Positions 33,038 to 41,581 of a stretch of DNA of 58,801 nt are shown piece by piece (within the stretch, counting starts at the first letter, position 1; every line of letters begins with the position of its first letter). The notes under the pieces were generated by a model. The model was not told the origin of the DNA. It was given only the letters and a program-made list of their open reading frames with translations, and did not search any database. The stretch lies in contig NZ_CQAZ01000001.1 in assembly GCF_001152565.1 (NCBI RefSeq), forward strand, positions 148,637 through 207,437, in the 5' to 3' direction. Both the position numbers and the translations under genes were made by a program. The stretch is from Yersinia pekkanenii. Its GTDB lineage: Bacteria; Pseudomonadota; Gammaproteobacteria; Enterobacterales; Enterobacteriaceae.

Positions 33038-34054
33038 ATGACGATGAGCTCGACAATCTTGATTGGAAATAAAAACAGTAATAAAACTAAAGCTATTCTG
33101 GCGCGTTATGCCCCGCTTATTTTTTTGGTGCTGTTAATGGCGTTATTTACCTTATTGGCACCGCGTTTTCTTTCATCAATCAATCTTTTTAATATTGTCA
33201 GACAAGTTTCTATCTACGGCATTATCGCGGTGGGGATGACATTCATTATTTTGACTCGCGGCATTGATTTGTCCGTCGGGGCCATTGCCGCGTTGTCGGG
33301 AATGGTGGCGGCTGTTGTCGCCAAGGGCGGTATTGAAGGCCAATTTATGCTGTTCTCTAATGCGCGGGAGATTGCCTGGCAATGGGCAGCATTGGCCGCA
33401 ATTATCACCGGAGGGCTGGCCGGGGCATTACAAGGATTGATCATCGCGCGTTTGGCGGTACCGGCATTTGTCGTGACTTTAGGTGGGTTGACCGTGTTTC
33501 GCGGCCTGACATTAATGATAAGTAACGGCAGCCCAGTCAGTGGCGTCGATGAGGCCTTTGGCTGGTGGGGGCGCGGCATGGTGGGGCCAGTTCCGGTTCC
33601 GGTTATTGTTTTTGCGGCAGTGGCCATTCTCGCCTCAGTGACGTTGCACTTTACCCGCTACGGCCGTTCGATTTATGCCATTGGCTCCAATCCCGAAGCA
33701 GCACGGTTATGTGGCTTGAATGTGAAAGGGGTCCTGACCAGCGTTTATGTGCTGACCGGATTATTAGCCGGATTGGGGGGTTTTTTGCTCACGGCACGCC
33801 TGAATTCGGCGGAGGCCGTGGCGGGTAATCAATATGAATTGTATGTCATCGCGTCGGTGGTTATTGGGGGCACCAGTTTGTATGGCGGTACCGGCAGTAT
33901 TTGGGGAACGGTGATTGGCACACTGCTGATTGGCGTGTTGTTAAATGGCCTGGTCATTCTGAATATCTCGCCATATATACAGCAGTTGCTGATTGGCATC
34001 ATCATTGTTGCCGCCGTGACGTTCGATATCTTTATCAAGAAGCAAAAAAGATGA
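33038..34054 (+). CDS. Ribose-type sugar ABC transporter, permease
   Basis: A 338-residue inner-membrane protein of the RbsC/AraH family with eight to ten membrane segments. Family blocks are visible: GMTFIILTRGIDLSVGAIAALSG near residue 68, VPAFVVTLGGLTVFRGLTL and the EAA-like GSNPEAARLCGLNV. It pairs with the double ATPase upstream. ATGs at 33038 and 33044 are both possible. Its stop overlaps the next start by four bases (ATGA), linking transport and the lactonase-like gene in one transcript. Confidence 0.93.
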   Translation: MTMSSTILIGNKNSNKTKAILARYAPLIFLVLLMALFTLLAPRFLSSINLFNIVRQVSIYGIIAVGMTFIILTRGIDLSVGAIAALSGMVAAVVAKGGIEGQFMLFSNAREIAWQWAALAAIITGGLAGALQGLIIARLAVPAFVVTLGGLTVFRGLTLMISNGSPVSGVDEAFGWWGRGMVGPVPVPVIVFAAVAILASVTLHFTRYGRSIYAIGSNPEAARLCGLNVKGVLTSVYVLTGLLAGLGGFLLTARLNSAEAVAGNQYELYVIASVVIGGTSLYGGTGSIWGTVIGTLLIGVLLNGLVILNISPYIQQLLIGIIIVAAVTFDIFIKKQKR

Positions 34055-36036
34055 GCAGAGCTGTCTTCCTTACCGGCACCTCGACCACTGAGACGCCGAA
34101 ACAAACTTTGTCAGCAAGGTCTTTATCCGCCGAATTTGATAATGGGTCTTTGCGCTGGATCCGCTGGCGAGGGATAGAAGTGTTGCGCGCGCTGACATTC
34201 CTGGTGCGCACGCCGGGTTGGGGAACTCCCGACCCTCAGATTAGCGGCTTAGATATTCAGCAGAGTGATGATGAGTTTACCGTGAACTATCAGGCATATT
34301 ACGTCAATGGTAGCGAGCAGCTCAGCGTCAATATCCGCTTTGCCGGGCGCAGCGATGGATCACTGTCAGCTAGCGCTCGCATTGCTGCCGCTACGCCTTT
34401 TGAAACCAACCGTACCGGGTTTGTGGTGTTGTATCCTTTGGCGGGTTTTGCGGGAACCGCCGTGCATGTCGAACATGCTGGAGGAGAAAGTGTCGAGTTA
34501 ACCATTCCAGAGGTCATTAGCCCGGGACAACCTATATTCGATATTCGCGCCATTACCCATCGCCCGGTTGAAAATCTGTCGGTGACCACCCGATTTGATG
34601 GCGATACCTTTGAAGCTGAAGATCACCGTAATTGGTCGGATGCCTCGTTTAAAATATATAGCCGCCCAATTGGTTTGCCTTATCCCTATCGTCTGCTGCC
34701 AGAGCAGGTGTCACATCAGTCGGTAAGCATGAATATTAGCGATCAGGCTACCCCACAGGCTGATAAATCTGTCAGTAACCGCGAGGTCTCGGTTCGGGTC
34801 GCGGTGGGGGCAGTAGCAAAACAGCTCATGCCCGCCATCGGTCTGGGGTTGTCTGCTGATGAGAGTGCGGAGGCGATTGATTACGCACCACAACTGGCAA
34901 GCCTTGGCCCGGTTCATTTGTTACTGCGCTATGACCCTGCCGCCCAGCACCATATTGAACATCTCGCCGCCGCCAGCCAACTGGCTGCCAGCACTCATTT
35001 GCCGGTAGCATTTGAATTACTGCTTACCGCCACCGATGACCCGGTAGCGGAAATCGTGCAGGCGGCGAAACAACTGAAGGATGTCGGTATTTCGCCGCTA
35101 TCAGTGGCTATTTTCCCCAAAGTTGATGAGCGCTCATTCCAGCCCGGAGAAGTTCGCCCACCATCACCTTCTGATGTGGATATCTATACCGAGGCTAAAA
35201 AAGCCTTTCCTGGTATTCCCGTCGGCGGCGGTAGCCCGGCTTTCTTTACTGAATTTAATCGCAAGCGCCCCTCAATGGGGGCATTTGATTTTATTACCCA
35301 TGCGACAGCGCCCACTGTTCATGCGGCCGACGACGCATCGGTTATCGAAACGTTGCAATCACTGCCCCACATCATTGGCTCTGCCAGACATATTATTCGT
35401 TCTGAAAAATATTTCGCCGGCAATGTGCCTTATCGCATCGGCCCTGTCGGGATTGGCGCGCGGTTAAATCCCTATGGCAGTGGCCCGCTGGCGAACCCTG
35501 ATTCTGCCCGTGTCGGTTTGGCGCGTAATGATCCACGCCAGCGGGGTCTATTTGCGGCGGCATGGCATGTCGGTTACGCCGCGGTGCTAGCTCAATACGG
35601 GGTAGAAACCTTGGTGCTTGGTGCACCGACCGGGCCATTTGGCGTAATTTCAACTCAGCAAGATTATGCCCGCGAGTGGTGGGATGGGCAGGGCGAGGGC
35701 CATGTGTACCCGTTATTCCATGTGGCCGCTGATTTGGCTGCTGGCAGTGGAAAATCGCGCCTTGAGACGACATCAAATAGTGAAAAACTGGCGGTTATCG
35801 GTTGGCAAGAGTGCAACGAAAACATCCTGCTGATTGCCAATCTGTCCAGTGAGCCAGTGAATGTCACGCTAGCTGATGTGGGCGTGGCTCAGGTGCGAAT
35901 GCTGGATGTTGCCCACAGCGAGCAGGCGGCGTTATCCCCCCATCTATTCCGCCAGAAAAGTGAAGTACAGGATATCGCTGAGGGCATCAGTCTGGATGCC
36001 TATGCGGTGGCAAGGATCAGTTATCAGAGAAATTAA
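34051..36036 (+). CDS. apnL: D-apionate lactonase-like protein
   Basis: A 661-residue cytoplasmic protein that looks like the three-domain D-apionate lactonase family, which opens the lactone formed by apiose dehydrogenase. The N-terminal beta domain (1-240) has RSLSAEFDNGSLRWIRWRGI and VLRALTFLVRTPGWGTPDP. The NWSDASFKIYSRPIGLPYPY block is the one I find most typical. A barrel-like domain (about 265-575) follows, then a short C-terminal beta domain (590-661). Support comes also from the next gene relic, which is the start of an apiose dehydrogenase. The ATG at 34051 overlaps the permease stop; the upstream frame to 33901 is not used. The assignment rests on remembered family features. Confidence 0.6.
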   Translation: MSRAVFLTGTSTTETPKQTLSARSLSAEFDNGSLRWIRWRGIEVLRALTFLVRTPGWGTPDPQISGLDIQQSDDEFTVNYQAYYVNGSEQLSVNIRFAGRSDGSLSASARIAAATPFETNRTGFVVLYPLAGFAGTAVHVEHAGGESVELTIPEVISPGQPIFDIRAITHRPVENLSVTTRFDGDTFEAEDHRNWSDASFKIYSRPIGLPYPYRLLPEQVSHQSVSMNISDQATPQADKSVSNREVSVRVAVGAVAKQLMPAIGLGLSADESAEAIDYAPQLASLGPVHLLLRYDPAAQHHIEHLAAASQLAASTHLPVAFELLLTATDDPVAEIVQAAKQLKDVGISPLSVAIFPKVDERSFQPGEVRPPSPSDVDIYTEAKKAFPGIPVGGGSPAFFTEFNRKRPSMGAFDFITHATAPTVHAADDASVIETLQSLPHIIGSARHIIRSEKYFAGNVPYRIGPVGIGARLNPYGSGPLANPDSARVGLARNDPRQRGLFAAAWHVGYAAVLAQYGVETLVLGAPTGPFGVISTQQDYAREWWDGQGEGHVYPLFHVAADLAAGSGKSRLETTSNSEKLAVIGWQECNENILLIANLSSEPVNVTLADVGVAQVRMLDVAHSEQAALSPHLFRQKSEVQDIAEGISLDAYAVARISYQRN

Positions 36037-36040
36037 CCCA

Positions 36041-36152
36041 ATGACTTCACGATTAAAGGGGGCCGTTGTTGGCTGTGGCTTTTTTGCCCAAAACCATCTG
36101 GCTGGCAAGACAAGTTTTGCCCGAGAGAAATTAAGGATCGCGAGGAGACATT
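36041..36152 (+). pseudogene. Relic of a Gfo/Idh-type dehydrogenase gene (apiose dehydrogenase-like)
   Basis: The ATG at 36041 starts MTSRLKGAVVGCGFFAQNHL, the Rossmann-fold opening of Gfo/Idh/MocA oxidoreductases, and specifically of D-apiose dehydrogenases as I know them. After residue 20 the similarity ends. The following bases run straight into the ribosome site of the aldo/keto reductase gene. About 340 codons are missing, so a single internal deletion probably removed nearly the whole gene. The lactonase gene ends four bases upstream, the spacing of a former operon member. Confidence 0.65.
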
Positions 36153-37214
36153 ATGGGGTTAAAAAACACACGGCCATTGGGGGCCACAGGGTTTCAGATC
36201 CCGACTGTCGGGGTAGGAACATGCCCACTCGGCGAATTGTTCGAAGAGATTACCGAGCAGGATGCTCAGGCGACGCTGGAGACCGCGTGGGATAACGGCA
36301 TCCGTTTATATGACACCGCACCCTGGTATGGGCGCGGTCAAGGGGAGCACCGAACCGGGCGATTTCTTTATAGAAAGAACCGCGACGACTATGTGCTGTC
36401 GACCAAAGTAGGCCGTCGACTGGTGGTACCTCGCTCGCGAAAAAACTTTCAGACAGCACCCTGGCAAGGGGGGCTGGCCTTTGATCATGTCCATGATTAC
36501 ACCTATGACGGCATTTTGCGTTCCTATGAAGATAGCCTGCAGCGGCTGGGGATCAATAAAGTCGATATTTTATATATCCATGACTTGGATACAGGGTATT
36601 TCCCCCATGAACAAGATTTGCTCAACAAATTAAAAGAGCTGGAATCAGGCGGTTTCAGAGCACTGGAAGAGTTGAAAGCGGCGGGAGAAATTGCCGCGTT
36701 CGGTGCCGGAATTAATGAACCGGGCATGATTAACCGTTTTTTGGACCGCTATCCATTAGATGTGTTTTTGGTGGCCTCCCGTTACACCTTACTTGAGCAA
36801 GAAATCTATGCTGACGAGCTGCTGCGGGCGCAACAACAGGGTGCAGGTATTGTCATTGGTGGCGTGTTTAATTCTGGGGTATTGGCGACCGGTATTCAGG
36901 ATGACGCGCGTTATGACTATGGCAAATTGCCGGTTTTAGTGGCTGACCGAGTCAGAAAACTGCAAGCCGTTGCCGCTGATTTTGCGGTGCCACTTGCGGC
37001 GGCCGCTTTGCAGTTCCCATTAGGTTCCAGTGCTGTTGCCAGTGTGCTGTACGGCCCATCCCAGCAGGCTGAAGTCACGCAAAATTCAGCGAATTTTCAG
37101 CATCCTATCCCCGCGGCATTTTGGCTGGCATTAAGAGATCAGGGATTGATTGCGGAACATATTCCGCTGCCCGGCGAAGCACCGAGCGATTATTTTTACC
37201 AGGGGGTTATATGA
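36153..37214 (+). CDS. Aldo/keto reductase, aldose/fucose dehydrogenase-like
   Basis: A 353-residue NAD(P)-dependent oxidoreductase of the aldo/keto reductase barrel family, nearest to L-fucose/D-threo-aldose 1-dehydrogenase and pyridoxal dehydrogenase groups. The tetrad appears as Asp in IRLYDTAPWYG (about 53), Tyr in PWYGRGQGEHRTG, Lys in LSTKVGR and His in LYIHDLD. The operon contains a lactonase, so oxidation of an aldose to a lactone is a sensible role and could replace the lost dehydrogenase just upstream. The start at 36153 has GCGAGGAGAC as ribosome site. It overlaps the next gene by four bases. Confidence 0.85.
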   Translation: MGLKNTRPLGATGFQIPTVGVGTCPLGELFEEITEQDAQATLETAWDNGIRLYDTAPWYGRGQGEHRTGRFLYRKNRDDYVLSTKVGRRLVVPRSRKNFQTAPWQGGLAFDHVHDYTYDGILRSYEDSLQRLGINKVDILYIHDLDTGYFPHEQDLLNKLKELESGGFRALEELKAAGEIAAFGAGINEPGMINRFLDRYPLDVFLVASRYTLLEQEIYADELLRAQQQGAGIVIGGVFNSGVLATGIQDDARYDYGKLPVLVADRVRKLQAVAADFAVPLAAAALQFPLGSSAVASVLYGPSQQAEVTQNSANFQHPIPAAFWLALRDQGLIAEHIPLPGEAPSDYFYQGVI

Positions 37215-38059
37215 CATACAAAACAATAATTTCGGCCAATGAATTGGCTGAGCATCTGCACGATACAAATTGGGTCATTTTGGATGCGCGCTTCACGTTA
37301 GATGATGAAACTTGGGGACAAAGCCAGTATCAGGCCGGGCATATTCCCGGTGCTCACTACGCCAATTTGGCCGCGGATTTGTCTGGCACCGTTATCCCAG
37401 GGCATACCGGCCGACGCCCACTGCCGCCGAGTGACGTGTTTGCAAACACACTTTCTCAATGGGGAATTGGCCCCAATACGCAAGTGATTGTGTATGACGC
37501 CAGTGGGGGATTGATGGCCGCATCACGCACATGGTGGATGCTGCGTTGGTTGGGACACGATGCAGTGGCAGTATTGGATGGCGGCTGGACAAGATGGCTT
37601 AACGCCGGTTATCCCATCGCCAGCGAGGTCCCGACCCTGACGCCAGCGCTATTCGTTGCCCAAGAACGCACTGATTATCTTGCAAATGTAGAGTTGGTGG
37701 ACAACGTCCGTCAGAACCCGGAATGGGCGGTGTTTGATTCCCGTTCAGAAGCCGGTTTTCACGGGGGCGGTGTCTATCATGACCCGGTTCGTGGACACAT
37801 TGTTGGCGCAAGGCTGGCCGATCGCGCTAACACGCTCGACAGTCATGGGCTATTTCGTTCACCACAAGAATTACGCCAGTATTACACTCGGTTACTGGGG
37901 GAAATACCGATTGAGCGCACGGTATTTTACTGCGGCTCGGGGGTGACGGCCGCTCAGAATCTTTTGGCGGTAGCGCATGCAGGGTTGGGTGATGCCAAAC
38001 ACTATGTGGGGTCCTGGAGTGAATGGATCATTGATCCCGCACGTCCGGTGGAGCTGTAA
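37211..38059 (+). CDS. Rhodanese-type sulfurtransferase (SseA/TUM family)
   Basis: A 282-residue tandem-rhodanese sulfurtransferase, the family of 3-mercaptopyruvate and thiosulfate sulfurtransferases. The first, inactive domain has YQAGHIPGAHYANL; the second carries the catalytic loop CGSGVTA with Cys at residue 241, the loop type of mercaptopyruvate enzymes. No signal peptide. It starts at 37211, overlapping the aldo/keto reductase stop (ATGA), so it is truly in the sugar operon. A link of a sulfurtransferase to apiose-type catabolism is not known to me. E. coli SseA is a stand-alone gene, so this is probably a second, operon-specific copy. Confidence 0.85.
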   Translation: MTYKTIISANELAEHLHDTNWVILDARFTLDDETWGQSQYQAGHIPGAHYANLAADLSGTVIPGHTGRRPLPPSDVFANTLSQWGIGPNTQVIVYDASGGLMAASRTWWMLRWLGHDAVAVLDGGWTRWLNAGYPIASEVPTLTPALFVAQERTDYLANVELVDNVRQNPEWAVFDSRSEAGFHGGGVYHDPVRGHIVGARLADRANTLDSHGLFRSPQELRQYYTRLLGEIPIERTVFYCGSGVTAAQNLLAVAHAGLGDAKHYVGSWSEWIIDPARPVEL

Positions 38060-38136
38060 TTTTTAGTAAAAAATGGCGTTAACATTTTATCTCCATGTTG
38101 GCTGTCGTGTCGGCGAGTGACTATTTGAAGGTGCCT

Positions 38137-38943
38137 ATGAGTAATATTATCGAGAAGTTATTTTCTTTACAGGGCAAGGTGGTGTTGGTTTCTGGTGCGG
38201 GCGGGGCCATTGGTCGTGTGCTAAGTCAGGCGCTGGCGAATGCCGGCGCAACAGTGGCATTACACGATATTGATATCGCGCGCACCCAACCAATTCAAGA
38301 CGCCATTGAAGCCGCAGGCGGCAAAGCGATATCAATTAGCGCTGATTTGAGTGATGTCGCAGCTTGCCGGCAGTTGGTCGATACCGTGTATGACACACTG
38401 GGTCACATTGATGTTTTACTGACCAGCGCAGGTGTTAATCGCAGAAAACCGATTAAAGATGTCAGTGCCGCAGACTTTGATGCCATTATTGATATCAACT
38501 TGCGTAGTGTCTATTTTCTGGCGCAAGCCGTCCAACCTTATATGGCGAAGCAGGGGGGAGGGAAAATTGTTAATATCAGTTCACTGAGCGCGAAGCATGC
38601 ATTTAACACCATTTCTGTGTATGCCGCGTCAAAAGCCGCTGTCAGCCAATTAACCAAAGCAATGGCACGGGAATGGGTGGGTGACAATATTCAAGTCAAT
38701 GCCATTGAACCCGGCTTTATTAAGACTGAATTTACCCGCCCGCTGTGGGATGACGAATATCGTTCAAAATGGTTCCAGAACTTTATTCCGCAAGGGCGGC
38801 TAGGCAATCCAGAAGATCTGATTGGCGCAGTGCTCTTTTTAAGTTCTTCTGCCTCGGCCTATTTAACCGGACAAGCTATTACCATTGATGGCGGGGTGTT
38901 ATCAGGTTCTTCATGGGTGAACCCAGACTCCCTTCATCCTTGA
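38137..38943 (+). CDS. Short-chain dehydrogenase/reductase
   Basis: A 268-residue NAD(P)-dependent oxidoreductase of the classical SDR family. The cofactor motif is SGAGGAIGR (about residues 18-26), with NAGAT and ISADLSD following. The active site has Ser in NISSLSAKHAF and the Tyr/Lys pair in VYAASKAAVSQL. It resembles gluconate 5-dehydrogenase and 3-ketoacyl-reductase-like enzymes; the exact substrate is unknown. The ATG at 38137 follows GAAGGTGCCT. It lies 77 bases after the sulfurtransferase gene and ends the operon. It is a candidate for oxidising the sugar acid after lactone opening. Confidence 0.85.
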   Translation: MSNIIEKLFSLQGKVVLVSGAGGAIGRVLSQALANAGATVALHDIDIARTQPIQDAIEAAGGKAISISADLSDVAACRQLVDTVYDTLGHIDVLLTSAGVNRRKPIKDVSAADFDAIIDINLRSVYFLAQAVQPYMAKQGGGKIVNISSLSAKHAFNTISVYAASKAAVSQLTKAMAREWVGDNIQVNAIEPGFIKTEFTRPLWDDEYRSKWFQNFIPQGRLGNPEDLIGAVLFLSSSASAYLTGQAITIDGGVLSGSSWVNPDSLHP

Positions 38944-38994
38944 CGTCACAGAGGCGCTGTGGCTCCAATGATTTTTGGGCGTGACATTATTACC

Positions 38995-39025
38995 GGGAGT
39001 CGCAGCCCAACTGGCTGCGACTCCC
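38995..39025. terminator. Strong hairpin after the sugar operon
   Basis: A perfect 13-base stem (GGGAGTCGCAGCC with its complement) and five-base loop CAACT lie between the convergent SDR and BOF genes. There is no clear T run on either strand, so termination is an inference. Confidence 0.55.
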
Positions 39026-39046
39026 GTCGCTTAACGATCAAATTAA

Positions 39047-39460
39047 TTACTTAATTTTGGTAATGTTTTTCACATCAACTTCCACTGAGTTCCAGTCTTT
39101 ATCCACTTTCCCTTCGATTTGTACTTTATCTTGTGGCGTGATGGTTAGGCCTTTCCAGCGTTTGCTATCAATATCAACGGTAATGCTACCGGTGCTATCG
39201 CTGAAAGTATAAGTATCGTGGCCTAAACGCTCGACGATATTACCTTGCAGTGTGACACGGGTGTCATCACGCATGGTTTTGACTTTATCCACCGTGGTAT
39301 TGGTGGCGCTAGGGCCAGCAAAACCACCTTGGGCAGTGGGTTGTGTCTGCGTTGTTGCCGGGCCATCAAAGCCACCCTGTGCGGGAGTGGTCGCACTTTG
39401 GGCTAATAGTGGCGTACCGCATAACATCAGCAGAGTTGCCGCTAAGGTTAATTTCTTCAT
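39047..39460 (-). CDS. BOF-family periplasmic protein (YgiW-like)
   Basis: A 137-residue exported protein with a signal peptide (cleavage probably after LLAQSA) and a bacterial OB-fold (BOF) domain from about residue 60: TLQGNIVERLGHDTYTFSDS, then IDSKRWKGLTITPQDKVQIEG and VEVDVKNI. Between them lies a linker with two near-identical units, AQGGFDGP and AQGGFAGP. E. coli homologues such as YgiW are stress-induced and bind small ligands. It stands alone, convergent with the sugar operon. The ATG at 39460 follows AAGGAGCA. Confidence 0.85.
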   Translation of the reverse strand: MKKLTLAATLLMLCGTPLLAQSATTPAQGGFDGPATTQTQPTAQGGFAGPSATNTTVDKVKTMRDDTRVTLQGNIVERLGHDTYTFSDSTGSITVDIDSKRWKGLTITPQDKVQIEGKVDKDWNSVEVDVKNITKIK

Positions 39461-39826
39461 TTTATTGCTCCTTCAATGAATGAATACTTATGTTTAAAAC
39501 CAGAGGCTGCGCAAGCCCCTGTGCTACCCAATAGTAGACCAAAATTGCGTTATAATTTGCGTAATTAAAGCTTAAGCTTTTCTGATATGGGGATAAAGTG
39601 AGTTTTATCAACGGTGCTGGTGGCTTTTAACGGCTGCAAGTGTAGGGTGGGTACAGCCTTTACTGGTCAAGGCGATTAAAGCCAACTCGGTTATGGCACT
39701 TTTTTAACGGTGTGGACTCCAACCACTGGTTATCATTTTTAAACTGCGCATATTGTTGTTGCTGCTGCATTTTACGCTATGCAGCAAAGCATTACCGAAT
39801 GTGGTGGTTTTTTTAAGGAGTTTTAG
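39461..39826. other. 366-base divergent gap, BOF gene / yfeY
   Basis: No gene. It holds a candidate RpoE promoter for yfeY (given separately) and, on the other side, a plausible promoter region for the BOF gene. Nothing else recognised. Confidence 0.5.
39695..39722 (+). promoter_or_regulatory. Candidate sigma-E (RpoE) promoter for yfeY
   Basis: GGCACTT at 39695-39701, a 16-base spacer, then TCCAA at 39718-39722 resemble the RpoE pattern GGAACTT / TCAAA. It is about 100 bases before yfeY, whose E. coli counterpart is RpoE-regulated. Confidence 0.45.
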
Positions 39827-40438
39827 ATGAATACTCGCCCACGGTTGTCTGGGGTGCGGTTGTTATTACTGGGTGCCCCTTTGTTGTTGGCTGGGTGTTC
39901 AACCATGTCTGGTTTATCTTGGTCGAGTCTATCGCCGCTCAATTGGTTCAGCGGCAGTAGCAGTATGCAGGTGACTGATAACGGTGTCGGTGGGATCACC
40001 GCCAGTACCCCACTGGTTGAAAACGACATCAAAGAAGGGTTGAAAGGCGACTATCGGCTACGCAGCGGTATGGCGACCAATGATGGTCAATTGGTTTCTT
40101 TTTATCAGGTGATGAAAGGAGAGCAAATTATGCTGGTTATCTCCGGGCAGCCGAAAGGTACAGTAGAACGTATCGATGTGCTGGATAAAGGTATTCCCAG
40201 TCAATGGGGGGTAACGATAGGCACACCATTCAGTGATTTATATAAAAAAGCATTCGGTGTTTGTCATAAAGGCACGGGCGATGATATCGCGCAAATAGAA
40301 TGCGCGGCACCGGACAGCCAGCATGTCAGCTATTTATTTAATGGCGACTGGCATGGTCCTGAAAGCTTAATGCCGTCAGATGATTCTTTGCAACGCTGGA
40401 AAGTGAGTAAAATTATATGGCGCGCTAAAAGCGAATAG
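39827..40438 (+). CDS. yfeY: RpoE-regulated lipoprotein YfeY
   Basis: A 203-residue lipoprotein. The signal peptide ends in the lipobox LLAGC, with the acylated Cys at about residue 24. The following SSSMQVTDNGVGGITASTPL and GDYRLRSGMATNDGQLVSFY blocks match the enterobacterial YfeY family (DUF1131). The start at 39827 has TAAGGAG just before. It lies 170 bases upstream of yfeX in the same direction, the E. coli order. Residue after the Cys is Ser, so outer-membrane sorting is expected. The molecular function is unknown. Confidence 0.88.
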   Translation: MNTRPRLSGVRLLLLGAPLLLAGCSTMSGLSWSSLSPLNWFSGSSSMQVTDNGVGGITASTPLVENDIKEGLKGDYRLRSGMATNDGQLVSFYQVMKGEQIMLVISGQPKGTVERIDVLDKGIPSQWGVTIGTPFSDLYKKAFGVCHKGTGDDIAQIECAAPDSQHVSYLFNGDWHGPESLMPSDDSLQRWKVSKIIWRAKSE

Positions 40439-40608
40439 TTATTATCGCTATATTAAGGCGCTATTGCTGACTCTGGTGTCTTAATATAATTCCCATCGCT
40501 GTTTCCTCCTCAGGCTCAATTTTATTTTTTGCTGACGCAAGGTTATTTTGATCTCTTCAGTTATGATATTCGGCATAATTAACACCGGCTTTTAGTGAGG
40601 GAGTAAAC

Positions 40609-41508
40609 ATGACTCAAGTTCAGAGTGGCATTCTGCTGGAACACTGTCGTTTTGCCATTTTTATGGAAGCAAAAGTGCAGGGCGAATTTGATGCTATCCG
40701 TCAAGGATGCAAAAAATTCTGTCAGTCATTGCAGGAATTACAGCAAAAGTTTCCTAACGAGCATTTAGGTGCAGTCATCGCTTTCGGTTCAGATGTTTGG
40801 CATGATTTATCCAATGGGCAGGGTGCCCGTGAGCTAAAACCGTTTGTCTCATTAGGCAAAGGGCTGGCCCCCGCCACTCAGCGTGATTTGCTGATTCATA
40901 TTCAGTCATTACGGCAAGATATCAACTTCACCTTAGCACAGGCCGCAGTGGCGGCTTTTGGTCATGCAATTGCGGTCGAAGAAGAGACCCATGGCTTCCG
41001 CTGGGTAGAAGAACGTGATTTTACTGGCTTTATTGATGGTACCGAGAATCCTCAAGGTGATAGCCGCCCGGAAGTGGCGGTGATTGCTGAAGGTGAAGAA
41101 GATGCCGGTGGTAGCTATGTCCTGGTTCAGCGTTATGAGCATAATCTGAACAAATGGCAGCGTATTCCTGAAGATGAGCAAGAGAAAATTGTGGGGCGCA
41201 CTAAGCCTGATAGCCAAGAGCTGCCTTCCGATCAGCGCCCTGACACGTCACATGTTAGCCGCGTCGACCTGAAAGAAAATGGTAAGGGATTGAAAATTCT
41301 GCGCCAAAGCCTGCCTTACGGCACCGCCAGCGGCAAGCACGGTTTGTATTTTATCGCCTATTGCGCACGCTTGCATAATATCGAACAACAATTGCTGAGC
41401 ATGTTTGGTGAGTTAGATGGCAAGCACGATCAGTTATTGCGCTTTAGCAAACCGGTGACCGGCAGTTATTATTTTGCTCCGTCACTGACTAAATTATTAT
41501 CTTTATAA
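40609..41508 (+). CDS. yfeX: Dye-decolourising heme peroxidase YfeX
   Basis: A 299-residue cytoplasmic DyP-type peroxidase. The family motif GFIDGTENP (Asp as catalytic base) is at about residues 140-148, and the proximal heme ligand His lies in [10 protein letters not shown] near residue 215. [21 protein letters not shown] is the conserved C-terminal block. E. coli YfeX oxidises porphyrinogens and has been debated as a deferrochelatase. Length equals E. coli YfeX. The start MTQVQSGIL at 40609 follows TGAGGGAG. A terminator follows at 41531. Confidence 0.94.
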   Translation: MTQVQSGILLEHCRFAIFMEAKVQGEFDAIRQGCKKFCQSLQELQQKFPNEHLGAVIAFGSDVWHDLSNGQGARELKPFVSLGKGLAPATQRDLLIHIQSLRQDINFTLAQAAVAAFGHAIAVEEETHGFRWVEERDFTGFIDGTENPQGDSRPEVAVIAEGEEDAGGSYVLVQRYEHNLNKWQRIPEDEQEKIVGRTKPDSQELPSDQRPDTSHVSRVDLKENGKGLKILRQSLPYGTASGKHGLYFIAYCARLHNIEQQLLSMFGELDGKHDQLLRFSKPVTGSYYFAPSLTKLLSL

Positions 41509-41530
41509 GTTCCATTCTTTTGAATAAATA

Positions 41531-41560
41531 AAGGCCGGGGAGCCGGCCTTGCTATTTTTT
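41531..41560. terminator. Terminator between yfeX and nanA
   Basis: Stem AAGGCCGG/CCGGCCTT with loop GGAG at 41531-41550, followed on the plus strand by T-rich CTATTTTTT. It ends yfeX and may also stop minus-strand nanA transcripts. Confidence 0.8.
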
Positions 41561-41581
41561 CTAACACCGCCACAAGGTCAA

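Noticed and set aside
33901-34050. Longer upstream start of the lactonase-like gene
   Set aside because: It would lie inside the permease gene; the ATG at 34051 overlapping the permease stop is the operon-like start.
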